IMG/VR virus record: IMGVR_UViG_3300024517_000119
Coordinates: 1-22,229 of that record
Source of the DNA: a virus
Length of the DNA stretch: 22,229 bases
Reading direction: 5' to 3' (one strand)
Shown: piece after piece, positions 8,140 to 15,650 of the stretch
How positions within the stretch are numbered: position 1 is the first letter of the stretch
Layout of the letters: each line of letters opens with the position of its first letter
Made by a program: the position numbers and the translations under genes
Notes under the pieces: model-generated
Database searches by the model: none
What the model was told of the DNA's origin: nothing
The model's input: only the letters and a program-made list of their open reading frames with translations

Positions 8140-8960
8140 TACGCAACCGCTCCTAGTAACGCACCACCTAATGCCCAGTAAGGATTAGCTGCTTGTCCAG
8201 CTCCAGCCATCATACTTCCCATTTGTGCTCCCATCAATCCACCTTGAAGCAATCCTGCTCCTACATTTCTTTCAAGAGGCATGATTTTCTCACCTGTTTG
8301 TCCATACGAACCACCAGTTGATCCCTGAAAGGCTCTTAACTTTTCATAAGGCAGTTGTTGTTGATATTGGTATCTGTTCATCGCATCGGCTAATGCCGCT
8401 TGCTGCAGTCCTTCTCTTTGTTGTCCCACTTGTTGCAACATACCGATGTCTTGATAATCTGCTTGTGCGAGTTGTGGTGCTTGGAATAGGACATTCTGCA
8501 TGTTCTGTCGCTCTGCCGCATATTGAGGGGCATAGACTTGGTTGGCTAAATTTCCTAACTCTCTTGCGAGCACGGCTTGGTTCGCACCGCTCCCGTATCG
8601 TCCTGCTTTAGAAAATTCAGACTGTACGCCTGCGGTTACATCACCTGCCATTTGGTTGTATAGTCCCTGTAAATAAGGATTGGTATTGGGCGATAGATAT
8701 TGTCCTTGTGCTTGTTTGAGTAATTCGGCTTGGGATTGTTGCAGTAAAGGGGAACCTGCCGTTGCTCGTTGTTCTGCCGCAGTTAGGGCGGTTTGTGTCT
8801 GTGGAGAGAATCCTACATAGGTCTGACCTGGAAAATAACTTGGTCCTGGTTGCCCGTATAATGATTCTGCTCTCTCAAATCCTTTTGTCAGATAGGGCTG
8901 TTGCGTTGCCCACGGTTCAATGTTCTGAACTGATCTTGCTTCTCCTGCTCCTTTACTCAT
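8139..8960 (-). CDS. Ala/Gln/Gly-rich internal virion (DNA-transfer) protein
   Basis: 273 residues. The N-terminal part has PWATQQPYLTKGFERAESLY and a Pro/Gly/Tyr loop (GPSYFPGQTYVGFSP). The central helical region is Gln/Ala-rich: SGANQAVLARELGNLANQVY, APQYAAERQNMQN. The C-terminus is a long Gly/Ala/Met stretch, GAGLLQGGLMGAQMGSMM through ALGGALLGAVA, able to insert into membranes. This layout (Gln/Ala helices, N-x-Q-N-M-Q-N, hydrophobic Gly-rich tail) is typical of small ejection proteins in podoviruses, which form a pore in the outer envelope. ATG at 8960 overlaps the previous TGA as ATGA. Confidence 0.75.
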   Translation of the reverse strand: MSKGAGEARSVQNIEPWATQQPYLTKGFERAESLYGQPGPSYFPGQTYVGFSPQTQTALTAAEQRATAGSPLLQQSQAELLKQAQGQYLSPNTNPYLQGLYNQMAGDVTAGVQSEFSKAGRYGSGANQAVLARELGNLANQVYAPQYAAERQNMQNVLFQAPQLAQADYQDIGMLQQVGQQREGLQQAALADAMNRYQYQQQLPYEKLRAFQGSTGGSYGQTGEKIMPLERNVGAGLLQGGLMGAQMGSMMAGAGQAANPYWALGGALLGAVA

Positions 8961-9421
8961 AAATTTTCCTTAACTAATACTATGTGTTTGGGCGTGTAAT
9001 CCTTGAGCCATCTTGACCACCCCTTGCGGCCGACTAATTCTATGCGATGGCATTTATTAAGTTTTGCCCATTGTTCAACTTCTTTTGTAATTTTTTTAAA
9101 CCAGCTTTTCATGTTACTTCCTCCTGCGAGAAAATACCGACAAGCCCGTTTCTGCGGATAGTCCACTATTTCTGTAACAATGGCTGCTTCCACTTTTTCT
9201 TTTTTCTTGCTCCAACTAATCCATAGTTGCATCTTGCCGTTAATCAGACTGTTGAGAACATCCTGGGAGGTGTAGGCATAGCCGTCCATCTCCAATGGTT
9301 TTTCCAAATGTTTTTCAACCTGCTTCCATAAGGGTCCAATATGGTCTATGGGAACAAAGGATATTTCACTATCCGATGATGATGTAGGCGAAGTTTTGGT
9401 CTGTGTTTGCACTTGAGGCAT
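8957..9421 (-). CDS. GNAT-fold-like virion-associated protein (154 aa)
   Basis: 154 residues. After a polar Ser/Thr/Gln start come FVPIDHIGPLWKQVEKHL, GKMQLWISWSKKKEKVEAAI, a central CRYFLAGGSNMKSWFKKI and a final CHRIELVGRKGWSRWLKDY ending in HIVLVKENL. The strand-helix order, a Q-L-W strand, an AAI(V/A)TEI strand, a G-G turn and an E-x-x-G-R-x-G-W strand-loop match a GNAT-like family found near podovirus head and ejection genes. The acetyl-CoA-binding loop is not clearly present, so it may be non-enzymatic. The ATG lies 53 bases inside the preceding gene, with only a distant GGGAG upstream. The conserved part begins near residue 20, so the start is uncertain. Confidence 0.65.
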   Translation of the reverse strand: MPQVQTQTKTSPTSSSDSEISFVPIDHIGPLWKQVEKHLEKPLEMDGYAYTSQDVLNSLINGKMQLWISWSKKKEKVEAAIVTEIVDYPQKRACRYFLAGGSNMKSWFKKITKEVEQWAKLNKCHRIELVGRKGWSRWLKDYTPKHIVLVKENL

Positions 9422-9698
9422 GTGTTAAAGTAGCACTCCCATTCGCTCTAGCCGATACATACAAGTTAGCTCTGGCTGTTGCTCCGTTTGCCGTAATCGG
9501 CATGAACAAAATAACACTATTGCCACCTATTCTTGCATCGGTTAAAGTAGTTGTCGTTGAACTCGCTGTTAAAGTTACCGTTCCTGTGGAGTTCAGTTTC
9601 CCAGAAATGGTGTTGTTCAGATAAACACTTACGATACGCAAATGCTCGTCATTGTCTGGTAAGTATAAGGGTGCTAATGGATATTGATTAACAGCCAT
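9369..9698 (-). CDS. Small beta-rich virion protein (109 aa)
   Basis: 109 residues. The core pattern is TGTVTLTASSTTTTLTDARI, then GGNSVILFMPITANGATA, NLYVSARANGSATLTHAS and a closing FAYIIIG. Alternating Thr/Val strands, a D-[AP]-R-x-G turn, an I-L-x-M-P strand and S-A-R-x-N-G-[ST]-x-T-L-T-H are a common signature of small tail or head-decoration proteins in environmental phages. The ATG at 9698 shares one base with the TAA of the preceding gene (TAATG). It overlaps the next gene by 53 bases. Placed after the nozzle gene, so probably part of the tail or a fibre-attachment collar. Confidence 0.7.
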   Translation of the reverse strand: MAVNQYPLAPLYLPDNDEHLRIVSVYLNNTISGKLNSTGTVTLTASSTTTTLTDARIGGNSVILFMPITANGATARANLYVSARANGSATLTHASSANTDQNFAYIIIG

Positions 9699-10165
9699 TA
9701 CACAGACGCTACATAAATATCCAAATCTACTGTTTGAGCCGAAGTAATGGATTGTCCTTTAACCGAAGTTAAATCAGCCACACTTGGAGCGGATACCGTT
9801 CCACTTGCTACTGCATCCAACATCGAGGAAGCTCCGCTTACAATAAGGGATTTTCCTGCATCCACTACTATCCAAGCGTTCTCCGCAGCTCCTGTAAGAT
9901 TGATATATGCTCCGTAAGTATCATCCTTGTTGGTGATACGAATATATTTAACATCGCCTGTAATGAATTGTCCTGCACCTGCCACGGTACTGAAATCCAT
10001 TAATGCTATTGTTGAGTTGTCGCTTGGCAGCGTAACAATGCGGTGAGAAATCTCGTTAATGCTAGAGATGGAAATAATGTTTTCATTTCCCTGGTCTATG
10101 TTATTTAATAAAATTTCTTCCTTGATTGTAACCTTTAAGGTTGCTGCTGTAATTGTTGTTGCCAT
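9698..10165 (-). CDS. Beta-rich virion structural protein (155 aa)
   Basis: 155 residues. Polar start with TLKVTIKEEILLN, then RIVTLPSDNSTIALMDFST, AGQFITGDVKYIRITNKDD, AENAWIVVDAGKSLIVSGAS and a final TAQ-like segment TSAQTVDLDIYVASV. It is built of alternating hydrophobic strands and short turns with no catalytic motif, consistent with a jelly-roll or beta-sandwich virion protein. The start shares one base with the nozzle gene's stop (TAATG). Function is not recognised; a tail-tip or fibre-adaptor role is suggested by position. Confidence is high that it is a gene, low for its role. Confidence 0.7.
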   Translation of the reverse strand: MATTITAATLKVTIKEEILLNNIDQGNENIISISSINEISHRIVTLPSDNSTIALMDFSTVAGAGQFITGDVKYIRITNKDDTYGAYINLTGAAENAWIVVDAGKSLIVSGASSMLDAVASGTVSAPSVADLTSVKGQSITSAQTVDLDIYVASV

Positions 10166-11922
10166 TATCGTAATCCTTCTGGTCTAGCGGATACATCCAC
10201 GCCCTTGAGGGTGGTGAATGATCCTGTTGATGTGCATCGCAAACGATGAAAACGGCTTGTTGACCGTATCGGTGTTGTTCCTGTATCTGTCATGCTGACT
10301 GCTGTTCCTACTGTTTGGCCATCTGCCTGACTTGATCTTGTAATTGGTGTTACGGTTGTTGTTCCTCCGTCAATAATCGGTGTTGCCGATGTAAGTGTGG
10401 AACGCCTTCCTTTTGCTCCTTCAAATTCTGTTGTGTCTATGGTTGCCGTGGCATTAGTTCCAGCCAGTTTTCCAAACTTATGAGAACCATTGAAACCACC
10501 TATGCCAATATCGCCATCCAACCAAGCCCATGAATCCAGGGAATAAGGAAGTGAATCCAAATCCGTTGAAATTTCATCGAGGGCATCCAAGGAAAAGGCT
10601 TCTTGAGCTGATGTATTCATAAACTCAAAGTCAATTTCCCCTGTGGACCAACGATCCAAACTGTAATTGTAAATCATTAGTTTGTTATTGGTGGAACCGT
10701 CAAACCCTTCTCCTGCATAACTCCACATAACTGTGGTGTTCTTCGGATCAATCGCTGCACAAATTCCGTCTAGTTTTGCTCCAATCAAATCATTGAAGAA
10801 ATACTTGTTAACCTTGTTCGCTCCGATAGGCTTCACATTGATACCATCAAACATATAGAAACCGTCATCAGATAAAAAGAAAACCAATCGTCCCCAAGCT
10901 GTTATGCTTCGAGGTGCGAAACTTCCCAGATTATCAGCCGCCTTGTCAAACTGAAAGACCAGAGGAGTACCCACATAAGTACCACGAATGATACTTCGTT
11001 CTGTGATGATGGTGAGGTATTCTCCTCCGATCAATCCTGTAATCGGACCTACTGCTGAAACTAAATCTTGAAAATCGGATTGGGATGATTGTCCTCCATC
11101 TTCCCATGTAGCCGTATCATTCAACCCACTCCAACGAACACGCTGTTTGTTAACAGTATATTGCTGTAGCTTATGGGTTTCTGATCCGCCTGTTGCCGAT
11201 AAAGTGATTACTGTTCCTGCAATAGCGTTAGCTCGGGAGGTTGCTAATTTTATTGTATCGGCATCTATCTTAATAACATAGTAGACAGAGCCGTCAGTCA
11301 AATTCGTTAAACTTGTATTACCATTATTGTCATAGACAACTGTATAGCCTGTGAGCCATCCATGTGCGGTAATGGTTATTTCATTACTTGAAATAGCACT
11401 TGAATCAAAATTCTTTGCTGTTTGAAACTCCTTCGTAAAGCCTGTCATGATAAAGTCTTTAACCGTAGCCATGTATTTGGCTTGTGGTGCTGTTCCTGTT
11501 GTTGTTGTAATATTGGCAAACAAGGAAGAATTATCCAAGTCAAACTGCTGAATGGGATTTACATAATTTGTTGCAAAAACATTAGAGCCAAATTGTGTAA
11601 AGCTCCAATAAGTTCTGTCGTTTTCTGTATCAAGCCCGTTATAGCCTGCCGCTATGGAAACATTCGACCAGGTTTGATCTGACGCATATTTATATAGTTT
11701 TGCCTTATCCCCAGAAAATAATGTTGTATCTGTTTTACCATTTTCATCAATGGCAAAGGAAGTGAATAGTCCTCTTGCCTCATTTGTAAGAGCATCGCTT
11801 CTTGACGCAAAGTTCGGTAACGCCCTGTAGCCATCAGAGTTCGGTATGACATTATTCGCCTTGGTTGCCCCTCCACTCATGAACGGGTTGGCATCTGGAA
11901 TATAATCGCCAAAAGGAATCAT
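10165..11922 (-). CDS. Tail nozzle / gp10-like tail tube protein
   Basis: 585 residues. It starts with SGGATKANNVIPNSDGYRAL, a conserved opening in podovirus tail-nozzle proteins that follow the adaptor gene. Later landmarks fit a beta-propeller: TLFSGDKAKLYKY, TYWSFTQFGSNVFATNY, RVRWSGLNDTATWEDGG, GGEYLTIITERSIIRGTYVG, SFAPRSITAWGRLVFFLSDD and the F-Y-M-F-D-G strand. The final part includes TSRFHRLRCTSTGSFTTLKG and the tail PEGLR. In P22 (gp10) and SU10-type phages this protein forms the hexameric tube below the adaptor and carries fibres. Residues about 165-256 look like an inserted domain. ATG at 11922 is within TAATG. Confidence 0.8.
   Translation of the reverse strand: MIPFGDYIPDANPFMSGGATKANNVIPNSDGYRALPNFASRSDALTNEARGLFTSFAIDENGKTDTTLFSGDKAKLYKYASDQTWSNVSIAAGYNGLDTENDRTYWSFTQFGSNVFATNYVNPIQQFDLDNSSLFANITTTTGTAPQAKYMATVKDFIMTGFTKEFQTAKNFDSSAISSNEITITAHGWLTGYTVVYDNNGNTSLTNLTDGSVYYVIKIDADTIKLATSRANAIAGTVITLSATGGSETHKLQQYTVNKQRVRWSGLNDTATWEDGGQSSQSDFQDLVSAVGPITGLIGGEYLTIITERSIIRGTYVGTPLVFQFDKAADNLGSFAPRSITAWGRLVFFLSDDGFYMFDGINVKPIGANKVNKYFFNDLIGAKLDGICAAIDPKNTTVMWSYAGEGFDGSTNNKLMIYNYSLDRWSTGEIDFEFMNTSAQEAFSLDALDEISTDLDSLPYSLDSWAWLDGDIGIGGFNGSHKFGKLAGTNATATIDTTEFEGAKGRRSTLTSATPIIDGGTTTVTPITRSSQADGQTVGTAVSMTDTGTTPIRSTSRFHRLRCTSTGSFTTLKGVDVSARPEGLR
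11155..11430 (-). other. Inserted domain in the nozzle protein (residues ~165-256)
   Basis: Between VKDFIMTGF and VRWSGLND, which I recall as close together in related nozzle proteins, lies a strand-rich block (NEITITAHGWLTGYTVVYDN, GSVYYVIKIDADTIKLATS, AGTVITLSATGG, ETHKL). The D-[AT]-D-T-I-K-L-A-T pattern resembles small domains seen in many phage tail proteins. Boundaries are approximate. Confidence 0.5.
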
Positions 11923-12584
11923 TACGCAGTTACATTAGTTTGCGGCCAACTTCTTGCTTTGGCAAATGCTCCCGATGGTGTCATTTGTAACGGGGAACCA
12001 GAATGTTTTTCTTTTGCATCGCCATCTTCCGCATTACGAACAGCCGTCTGATACATTTCTGCCCATACGGGTAATCGTTCATCGGCCATGATGAAAGGTT
12101 GTGCCTCTAATAGGCAACCATATAAATATAAATCAGGATAATCTTTTAGAATTTCATTGGTAGCATTGGTTGAACTTAACCCTTGCACTTTCTTGTAGTA
12201 GCACATTTCTATTTCGCTGCTATCCGATGGTGTTGGTCCCAACATAATATTATCACCAAGAATGGTGTAGTAAATGGGACCTGCATTTCCCTGGCTGTTA
12301 TAAATCCTGCTAATTTCATTAGGGGACATATATTGAATAAAATTTTTATTTCCTGAATTGAGTTGAATATAGACAAATTGCAGATAATCGCTGGGCAGAG
12401 GAATCTTATTGTTTCCCCCTGTTGCATTGGTTGTGGTAATAATAATGGTTGGTCTTAAACGCAGTTCTCTTGCGTGTCTTGCCTCTGTTAAATCAATAAA
12501 ATCATCGAGATAGCTCGTTAAATCTGTTCTGTTCAGATAGTTGGCTACTGCTGTTTTTAAGTTTGAATACGAATCTAGTGCCAT
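11922..12584 (-). CDS. Head-tail adaptor (connector) protein, 220 aa
   Basis: I choose the ATG at 12584 (220 residues), not the upstream in-frame one at 12602, because 12584 forms the TAATG overlap used at neighbouring junctions and has AAGGA eight bases before it. The protein starts with MALDSYSNLKTAVANYLNR, a helical adaptor opening with a D-D-F-I-D-L-x-E-A segment, and continues with IPLPSDYLQFVYIQLN, a strand with P-x-Y-Y-T-I-x-G-x-x-I-x-L-G-P, EMCYYKKV and a C-terminal helix, LYLYGCLLEAQPFIM. This is the pattern of the phage adaptor family (P22 gp4 and SU10-type adaptors) that binds the portal and connects it to the nozzle encoded next. Confidence 0.8.
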   Translation of the reverse strand: MALDSYSNLKTAVANYLNRTDLTSYLDDFIDLTEARHARELRLRPTIIITTTNATGGNNKIPLPSDYLQFVYIQLNSGNKNFIQYMSPNEISRIYNSQGNAGPIYYTILGDNIMLGPTPSDSSEIEMCYYKKVQGLSSTNATNEILKDYPDLYLYGCLLEAQPFIMADERLPVWAEMYQTAVRNAEDGDAKEKHSGSPLQMTPSGAFAKARSWPQTNVTA

Positions 12585-12910
12585 TATACATTTCCTTGCC
12601 AAATACGAAACGCCCTGTTGTCAGGATCATTCATCCATTTCTTAAATCGTTTCTTGTCCTTGATAGCTCCGTGAGGGTGCATGATTCCTTTCTTGGACAG
12701 TTGCTGAACAACCACCAATGGAATACTTGCTGCGTGATACCAATCCTTTTTCTTGTTGTGAAACTCTCCCAAGTTATGCTTAATCTTGTTTTCTTCTAAA
12801 ACAGGTTGAACATCTTGCGTGGTTTCTATGTGTATCTTACCCTCACCTTCATCACTATGAACAGTAGTTTGAGTAACCCCTGTATTCTCAATAGGTAATT
12901 TTTTACTCAC
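12584..12910 (-). CDS. Conserved head-associated protein (108 aa)
   Basis: 108 residues with a GTG start at 12910-12908 that shares one base with the TAG of the preceding gene (TAGTG). A GGAG lies 11 bases upstream. The first half is acidic and polar, with THR/GLU repeats. The second half is basic: KKKDWYHAASIPLVVVQQL, KDKKRFKKWMNDPDNRAFRI. The W-[ML]-N-D-P-[DE]-N-R-x-F-R ending is a signature I recall from unnamed small proteins encoded between capsid and adaptor genes of podoviruses. Its job is unknown; a head-completion or DNA-contact role would fit the basic C-terminus. I see no enzymatic motif. Confidence 0.7.
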   Translation of the reverse strand: MSKKLPIENTGVTQTTVHSDEGEGKIHIETTQDVQPVLEENKIKHNLGEFHNKKKDWYHAASIPLVVVQQLSKKGIMHPHGAIKDKKRFKKWMNDPDNRAFRIWQGNV

Positions 12911-13185
12911 TATTCAGACATCTCCGTTACTGATATTTGTCCTGCTCCTGTTGCATACGCTGAAATGGTATCAGAAGGACTGACTTTGATTGTTATATCT
13001 CCATCAGCACTTACTAACATGCCATCTTTGCTTGCTGCGGTTCCCTCTACTTTGAAGTAACAATCAACAGTTGTTGAAATATTCACAACATTGATTTCCG
13101 CACTAATTGCAGTCGTTAAAACACCCGCACCAGAATGGTCCTGAACAGTATATTTAATTGGTCTATAATAATATACTCTTGCCAT
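12910..13185 (-). CDS. Small beta-sandwich head protein (91 aa)
   Basis: 91 residues: MARVYYYRPIKYTVQ, then an AISAEINVVNISTTVDCYFK strand pair, DGMLVSADGDITIKVSPSDT and a final ISAYATGAGQISVTEMSE. All predicted strands, with a cysteine in the TVDC motif. It lies just after the capsid module with the 115-residue protein, so a capsid-decoration or head-fibre role is likely. It shows the same strand order as the 112-residue gene at 1217-1555 (N-[IV]-[ST], TVDC, I-x-x-x-x-S-x-D). Not a recognised named family. Confidence 0.65.
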   Translation of the reverse strand: MARVYYYRPIKYTVQDHSGAGVLTTAISAEINVVNISTTVDCYFKVEGTAASKDGMLVSADGDITIKVSPSDTISAYATGAGQISVTEMSE

Positions 13186-13192
13186 AGTAAAC

Positions 13193-13540
13193 CTATCTTC
13201 TAATTACATAAGTAACATCAACTGTGGTTGCTCCACTTTGTTCACCGTTACTTCTTAATTTAATTGCATCACCTGCTGCATATTCTACTGAACCACCTAA
13301 TGATAAAGCTACGCCAGATTCATCGGGTGTAGCATCAGCTAAAGTTGCATCCACTCCTGAATCTGATCCATTTTTGTAAATATCAAATGTTGTAGTTGCA
13401 TCAATCAGAGTGTGAACATGCATATAAATAGCTTGTAAAGTTCCTCCGTCAGGAATTACTGTATCAGTATTTTCAGTATCAACTGTGTGAATTGTAGCGA
13501 TAATACCACCTGGTAAAAAATAATCGTTTAATGTTCTCAT
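13193..13540 (-). CDS. Small beta-rich head-decoration-like protein (115 aa)
   Basis: 115 residues: MRTLNDYFLPGGIIATI, then IPDGGTLQAIYMHVHTL, TTFDIYKNGSDSGVDATLAD, GVALSLGGSVEYAAGDAIKL and a final TTVDVTYVIRR. The Gly-rich strands, with a D-I-Y-K-N-G turn and an AGDxIKLRS strand, are seen in phage decoration and fibre proteins with a C1q- or jelly-roll-like core (the F-x-I-x-x-N-G motif is common there). It is the first gene after the terminator behind the capsid gene. Possible start site AAAGGA in the intergenic region. I infer a capsid decoration or head-fibre role. Confidence 0.68.
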   Translation of the reverse strand: MRTLNDYFLPGGIIATIHTVDTENTDTVIPDGGTLQAIYMHVHTLIDATTTFDIYKNGSDSGVDATLADATPDESGVALSLGGSVEYAAGDAIKLRSNGEQSGATTVDVTYVIRR

Positions 13541-13598
13541 AATATATCCTTTAAATGTTCCGCTCTATTCCTTGCTTTGAGCTTCATTGTTAGAAATA

Positions 13599-13631
13599 AA
13601 GGGGGAATAATAATCAAGGTTATCCCCCCTT
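13599..13631 (-). terminator. Hairpin terminator after the capsid gene
   Basis: On the minus strand, AAGGGGGGATAA pairs with TTATTCCCCCTT across a nine-base loop: 12 base pairs with one G-T wobble. TATTTCTA follows, a moderate T-rich tail. It sits in the only sizeable gap of the morphogenesis block (13541-13655), 25 bases after the capsid stop. A short AT-only inverted repeat overlaps that stop. Probably an intrinsic terminator or attenuator limiting read-through, or an RNA 3'-end stabiliser. Confidence 0.72.
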
Positions 13632-13655
13632 CAGTAATCTTAATTCTTATTAAAA

Positions 13656-14600
13656 TTAAGAAGATGTTAAATCTGCAACAATACCTGATGCTGCTTCGTT
13701 GCGTGATACAAGACCACCTTCAACTAATAAGAGCATGTGAGTATTATCGCCAGTTTTTGCTAGTTCGTGAGTTTGGAAATTTCTCAAGAAATTGTAACCC
13801 CAGTATTCACTATCAAGAACAAATGCCGATCTATTCGACATGAACCTGTTAGGAACAACTGACATTTCTCCAAAATCTGAAACATAGACATCAACTGCCG
13901 CTATTACTGTTTTAGCAGGAACATCACGAATTGCCGTGCTGTTGCCTGTGAAAGTAGAAAGTTGTTGCTTGTTGAATGCACCAACCATGATAACATCAGG
14001 GTTTCCGCCAGAATCATAAGCCGCTTTAATAACTGCTTTTAATTGTGATTCAGCGAAAGCTCTTTGTGTACCATTAGTTCTGGAATCGGAACCATCTCCT
14101 GTTGGAGCTGCTCCGCCCGTACCTACACTTTGGTTAGTTGCGATCCAAGTCATCACTCCGCCAGTTCTTCTGGCTACGGAAGATGAACCTACCGCTTTAG
14201 CTGTGTTAGTTGATGTTAGTGCAAATTCTACATCTCTCTTTAACTCCTTCGCATTTTTCGCAAGAAGATACGCTAATTCCGTAGTTCTTCCTGCTGCGTC
14301 TACTGCATCATCCGTACCTGTTACGATAAAGTTTTTTGCAGAGATTTGCGTGTAGTTATTTAACTCGGTTGTAGCAGTGCTAGCCGCACCCGTATAATCA
14401 TCACCTTCAATTTTAAGGTTATCTGCTGCCGCAGCAAGTGAATCAGTTAACCATTTGAATTGAGTATTATGGGCTTTGCCTTTACCGCACATCGAGAAAA
14501 ATGGAGTTTCCGTAGGAGAGATGTTGTAAATGATATTCGCTAAATCCTCACGGATTCCCGACATATCGTAAGTATCAAAAGTTCCACCTGGTTGTGACAT
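13656..14600 (-). CDS. Major capsid protein (SU10-type / DUF5309-like)
   Basis: 314 residues. The N-terminus (GGTFDTYDMSGIREDLANII, then ISPTETPFFSMCGKGKAHN) is the characteristic opening of the SU10-type major head protein family, which has the HK97 fold. Further landmarks are TQFKWLTDSLAAAADNLKIE, the ISAKNFIVTGTDDAV segment, AYLLAKNAKELKRDVEFALTS, an E-loop-like Ser/Gly/Thr-rich stretch (GVMTWIATNQ, DGSDSR) and NPDVIMVGAFNKQQLSTFTG. The C-terminus with LDSEYWGYNFLRNFQTHELA supports this. Hundreds of copies form the capsid shell. It has one of the best ribosome-binding sites here (AGGAGG, eight bases before the ATG) and follows the scaffold gene, as expected. Confidence 0.92.
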   Translation of the reverse strand: MSQPGGTFDTYDMSGIREDLANIIYNISPTETPFFSMCGKGKAHNTQFKWLTDSLAAAADNLKIEGDDYTGAASTATTELNNYTQISAKNFIVTGTDDAVDAAGRTTELAYLLAKNAKELKRDVEFALTSTNTAKAVGSSSVARRTGGVMTWIATNQSVGTGGAAPTGDGSDSRTNGTQRAFAESQLKAVIKAAYDSGGNPDVIMVGAFNKQQLSTFTGNSTAIRDVPAKTVIAAVDVYVSDFGEMSVVPNRFMSNRSAFVLDSEYWGYNFLRNFQTHELAKTGDNTHMLLLVEGGLVSRNEAASGIVADLTSS

Positions 14601-14608
14601 TTGATTTT

Positions 14609-14614
14609 CCTCCT
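14609..14614 (-). promoter_or_regulatory. Strong ribosome-binding site AGGAGG for the capsid gene
   Basis: Perfect six-base Shine-Dalgarno match, eight bases before the ATG at 14600. It fits the high output needed for the major capsid protein. Confidence 0.82.
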
Positions 14615-14620
14615 ATGTGT

Positions 14621-15619
14621 TTATTTTTGTGAAGCCTCCAACCATGCTTTCATCGCATCTTTAGTCGCCTGGTTATTACCCCTGTTACTAAATTTGCGTT
14701 GTTGGTGTAAGGCCTTGTCCATAGGTCTCATTTCACTTTCATCTACATTTTGAGATCGGCTCGTACTTGCAACCTTGGGAACCTTCCTCACTTTCTTTCC
14801 CTCTAACTTTGCTGTGCGTAATTGGTCCATTCGCATGGCATCATACGCCATCAGTACAGTTCGGTGGTCGGTAAGTGCGTTCAGTTCTTGGTCGCCAAAA
14901 CCTTTGTTTTTCAAGAAATTCGTTAAGTCCCTTCTGGTTTTTTCCCCTTTAACGGGATCACCAAAAATGGGTGCCTTCTCTGCTAATAATTCTTGTTCCT
15001 TTACAAGAACATTCTGAAGTTTTTGCTGATAGACTTCTTCGTTCTTACGCTTTTCTGATTCTAACTCGGTTTTAATTTTTGATTGAGCGTCCCTCTGTTT
15101 TGATATTTGAGCTTGCCTGCGAACATACTCGGCTGGGTCCTCATTGTAAATGCGATCCAATTCCGCCTCGTCCACTTTCGGCTCTACCATTTGAGATGAA
15201 AGTTCATTTAACCGTTGAACATATTTTTCTCTCTCTTGATTTGCCACATTCATCTGATCCATTATCTTCAATCGTTCATCCTCAACGGATTTACGATCTT
15301 CGGATAATCTTGCAGATTTTTGTCGGTAATCAGAATCTTTGGAGTAACCTTTCATCAGTTCATCGAGGGTAACTTTATGGTTCTTGCCATTGACTTTGAC
15401 ATTATAAAGTTCCTCGTCCTGGTGAGTATCGGTGTCCTCTGATACTAAATCCAAATCGTCAGGTTTTAATTCCTGTGGGTCAACACTTTTCGTTTCTTCT
15501 TTGGGTGGTGATCCCTGCTCCTCGTTCCCTGTGGCCTTGGAATTATCCAAAAGGTTGACGAGAGCTTCTTCTGCTTGAAATTGATTCAATGCAGATTCCT
15601 TTGCAGGCGTGTCTGCCAT
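14621..15619 (-). CDS. Head scaffolding protein
   Basis: 332 residues, highly charged. An acidic, disordered N-terminus (GNEEQGSPPKEETKSVDPQE, DTDTHQDEEL) is followed by YNVKVNGKNHKVTLDELMKG and YSKDSDYRQKSARLSEDR, a short motif block I recognise from phage scaffold proteins. A long coiled-coil region follows (about residues 95-210, dense in E/K/Q) and then a basic C-terminal region (KKVRKVPKVASTSRSQN through KAWLEASQK) that in scaffolds contacts the capsid protein. It lies immediately upstream of the capsid gene. Scaffolds guide procapsid assembly and leave before or during packaging. No protease motif is seen. Confidence 0.85.
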   Translation of the reverse strand: MADTPAKESALNQFQAEEALVNLLDNSKATGNEEQGSPPKEETKSVDPQELKPDDLDLVSEDTDTHQDEELYNVKVNGKNHKVTLDELMKGYSKDSDYRQKSARLSEDRKSVEDERLKIMDQMNVANQEREKYVQRLNELSSQMVEPKVDEAELDRIYNEDPAEYVRRQAQISKQRDAQSKIKTELESEKRKNEEVYQQKLQNVLVKEQELLAEKAPIFGDPVKGEKTRRDLTNFLKNKGFGDQELNALTDHRTVLMAYDAMRMDQLRTAKLEGKKVRKVPKVASTSRSQNVDESEMRPMDKALHQQRKFSNRGNNQATKDAMKAWLEASQK

Positions 15620-15630
15620 TGTTCTCTCCT

Positions 15631-15650
15631 TTAATTTTAATTAAAATTAA
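15631..15650 (-). repeat. Perfect 20-base AT palindrome upstream of scaffold
   Basis: TTAATTTTAATTAAAATTAA reads the same on both strands. It overlaps the TAA of the 89-residue gene and ends directly before the scaffold ribosome-binding site (AGGAGAG). It could be an operator-like site, a weak RNA hairpin at the gene boundary, or chance in an AT-rich gap. Listed as minus because the operon is minus. Confidence 0.85.

Noticed and set aside
12585-12602. Upstream ATG for the adaptor gene (226 residues)
   Set aside because: The ATG at 12584 has AAGGA eight bases upstream, forms TAATG and starts at the conserved MALDSYSNL opening.
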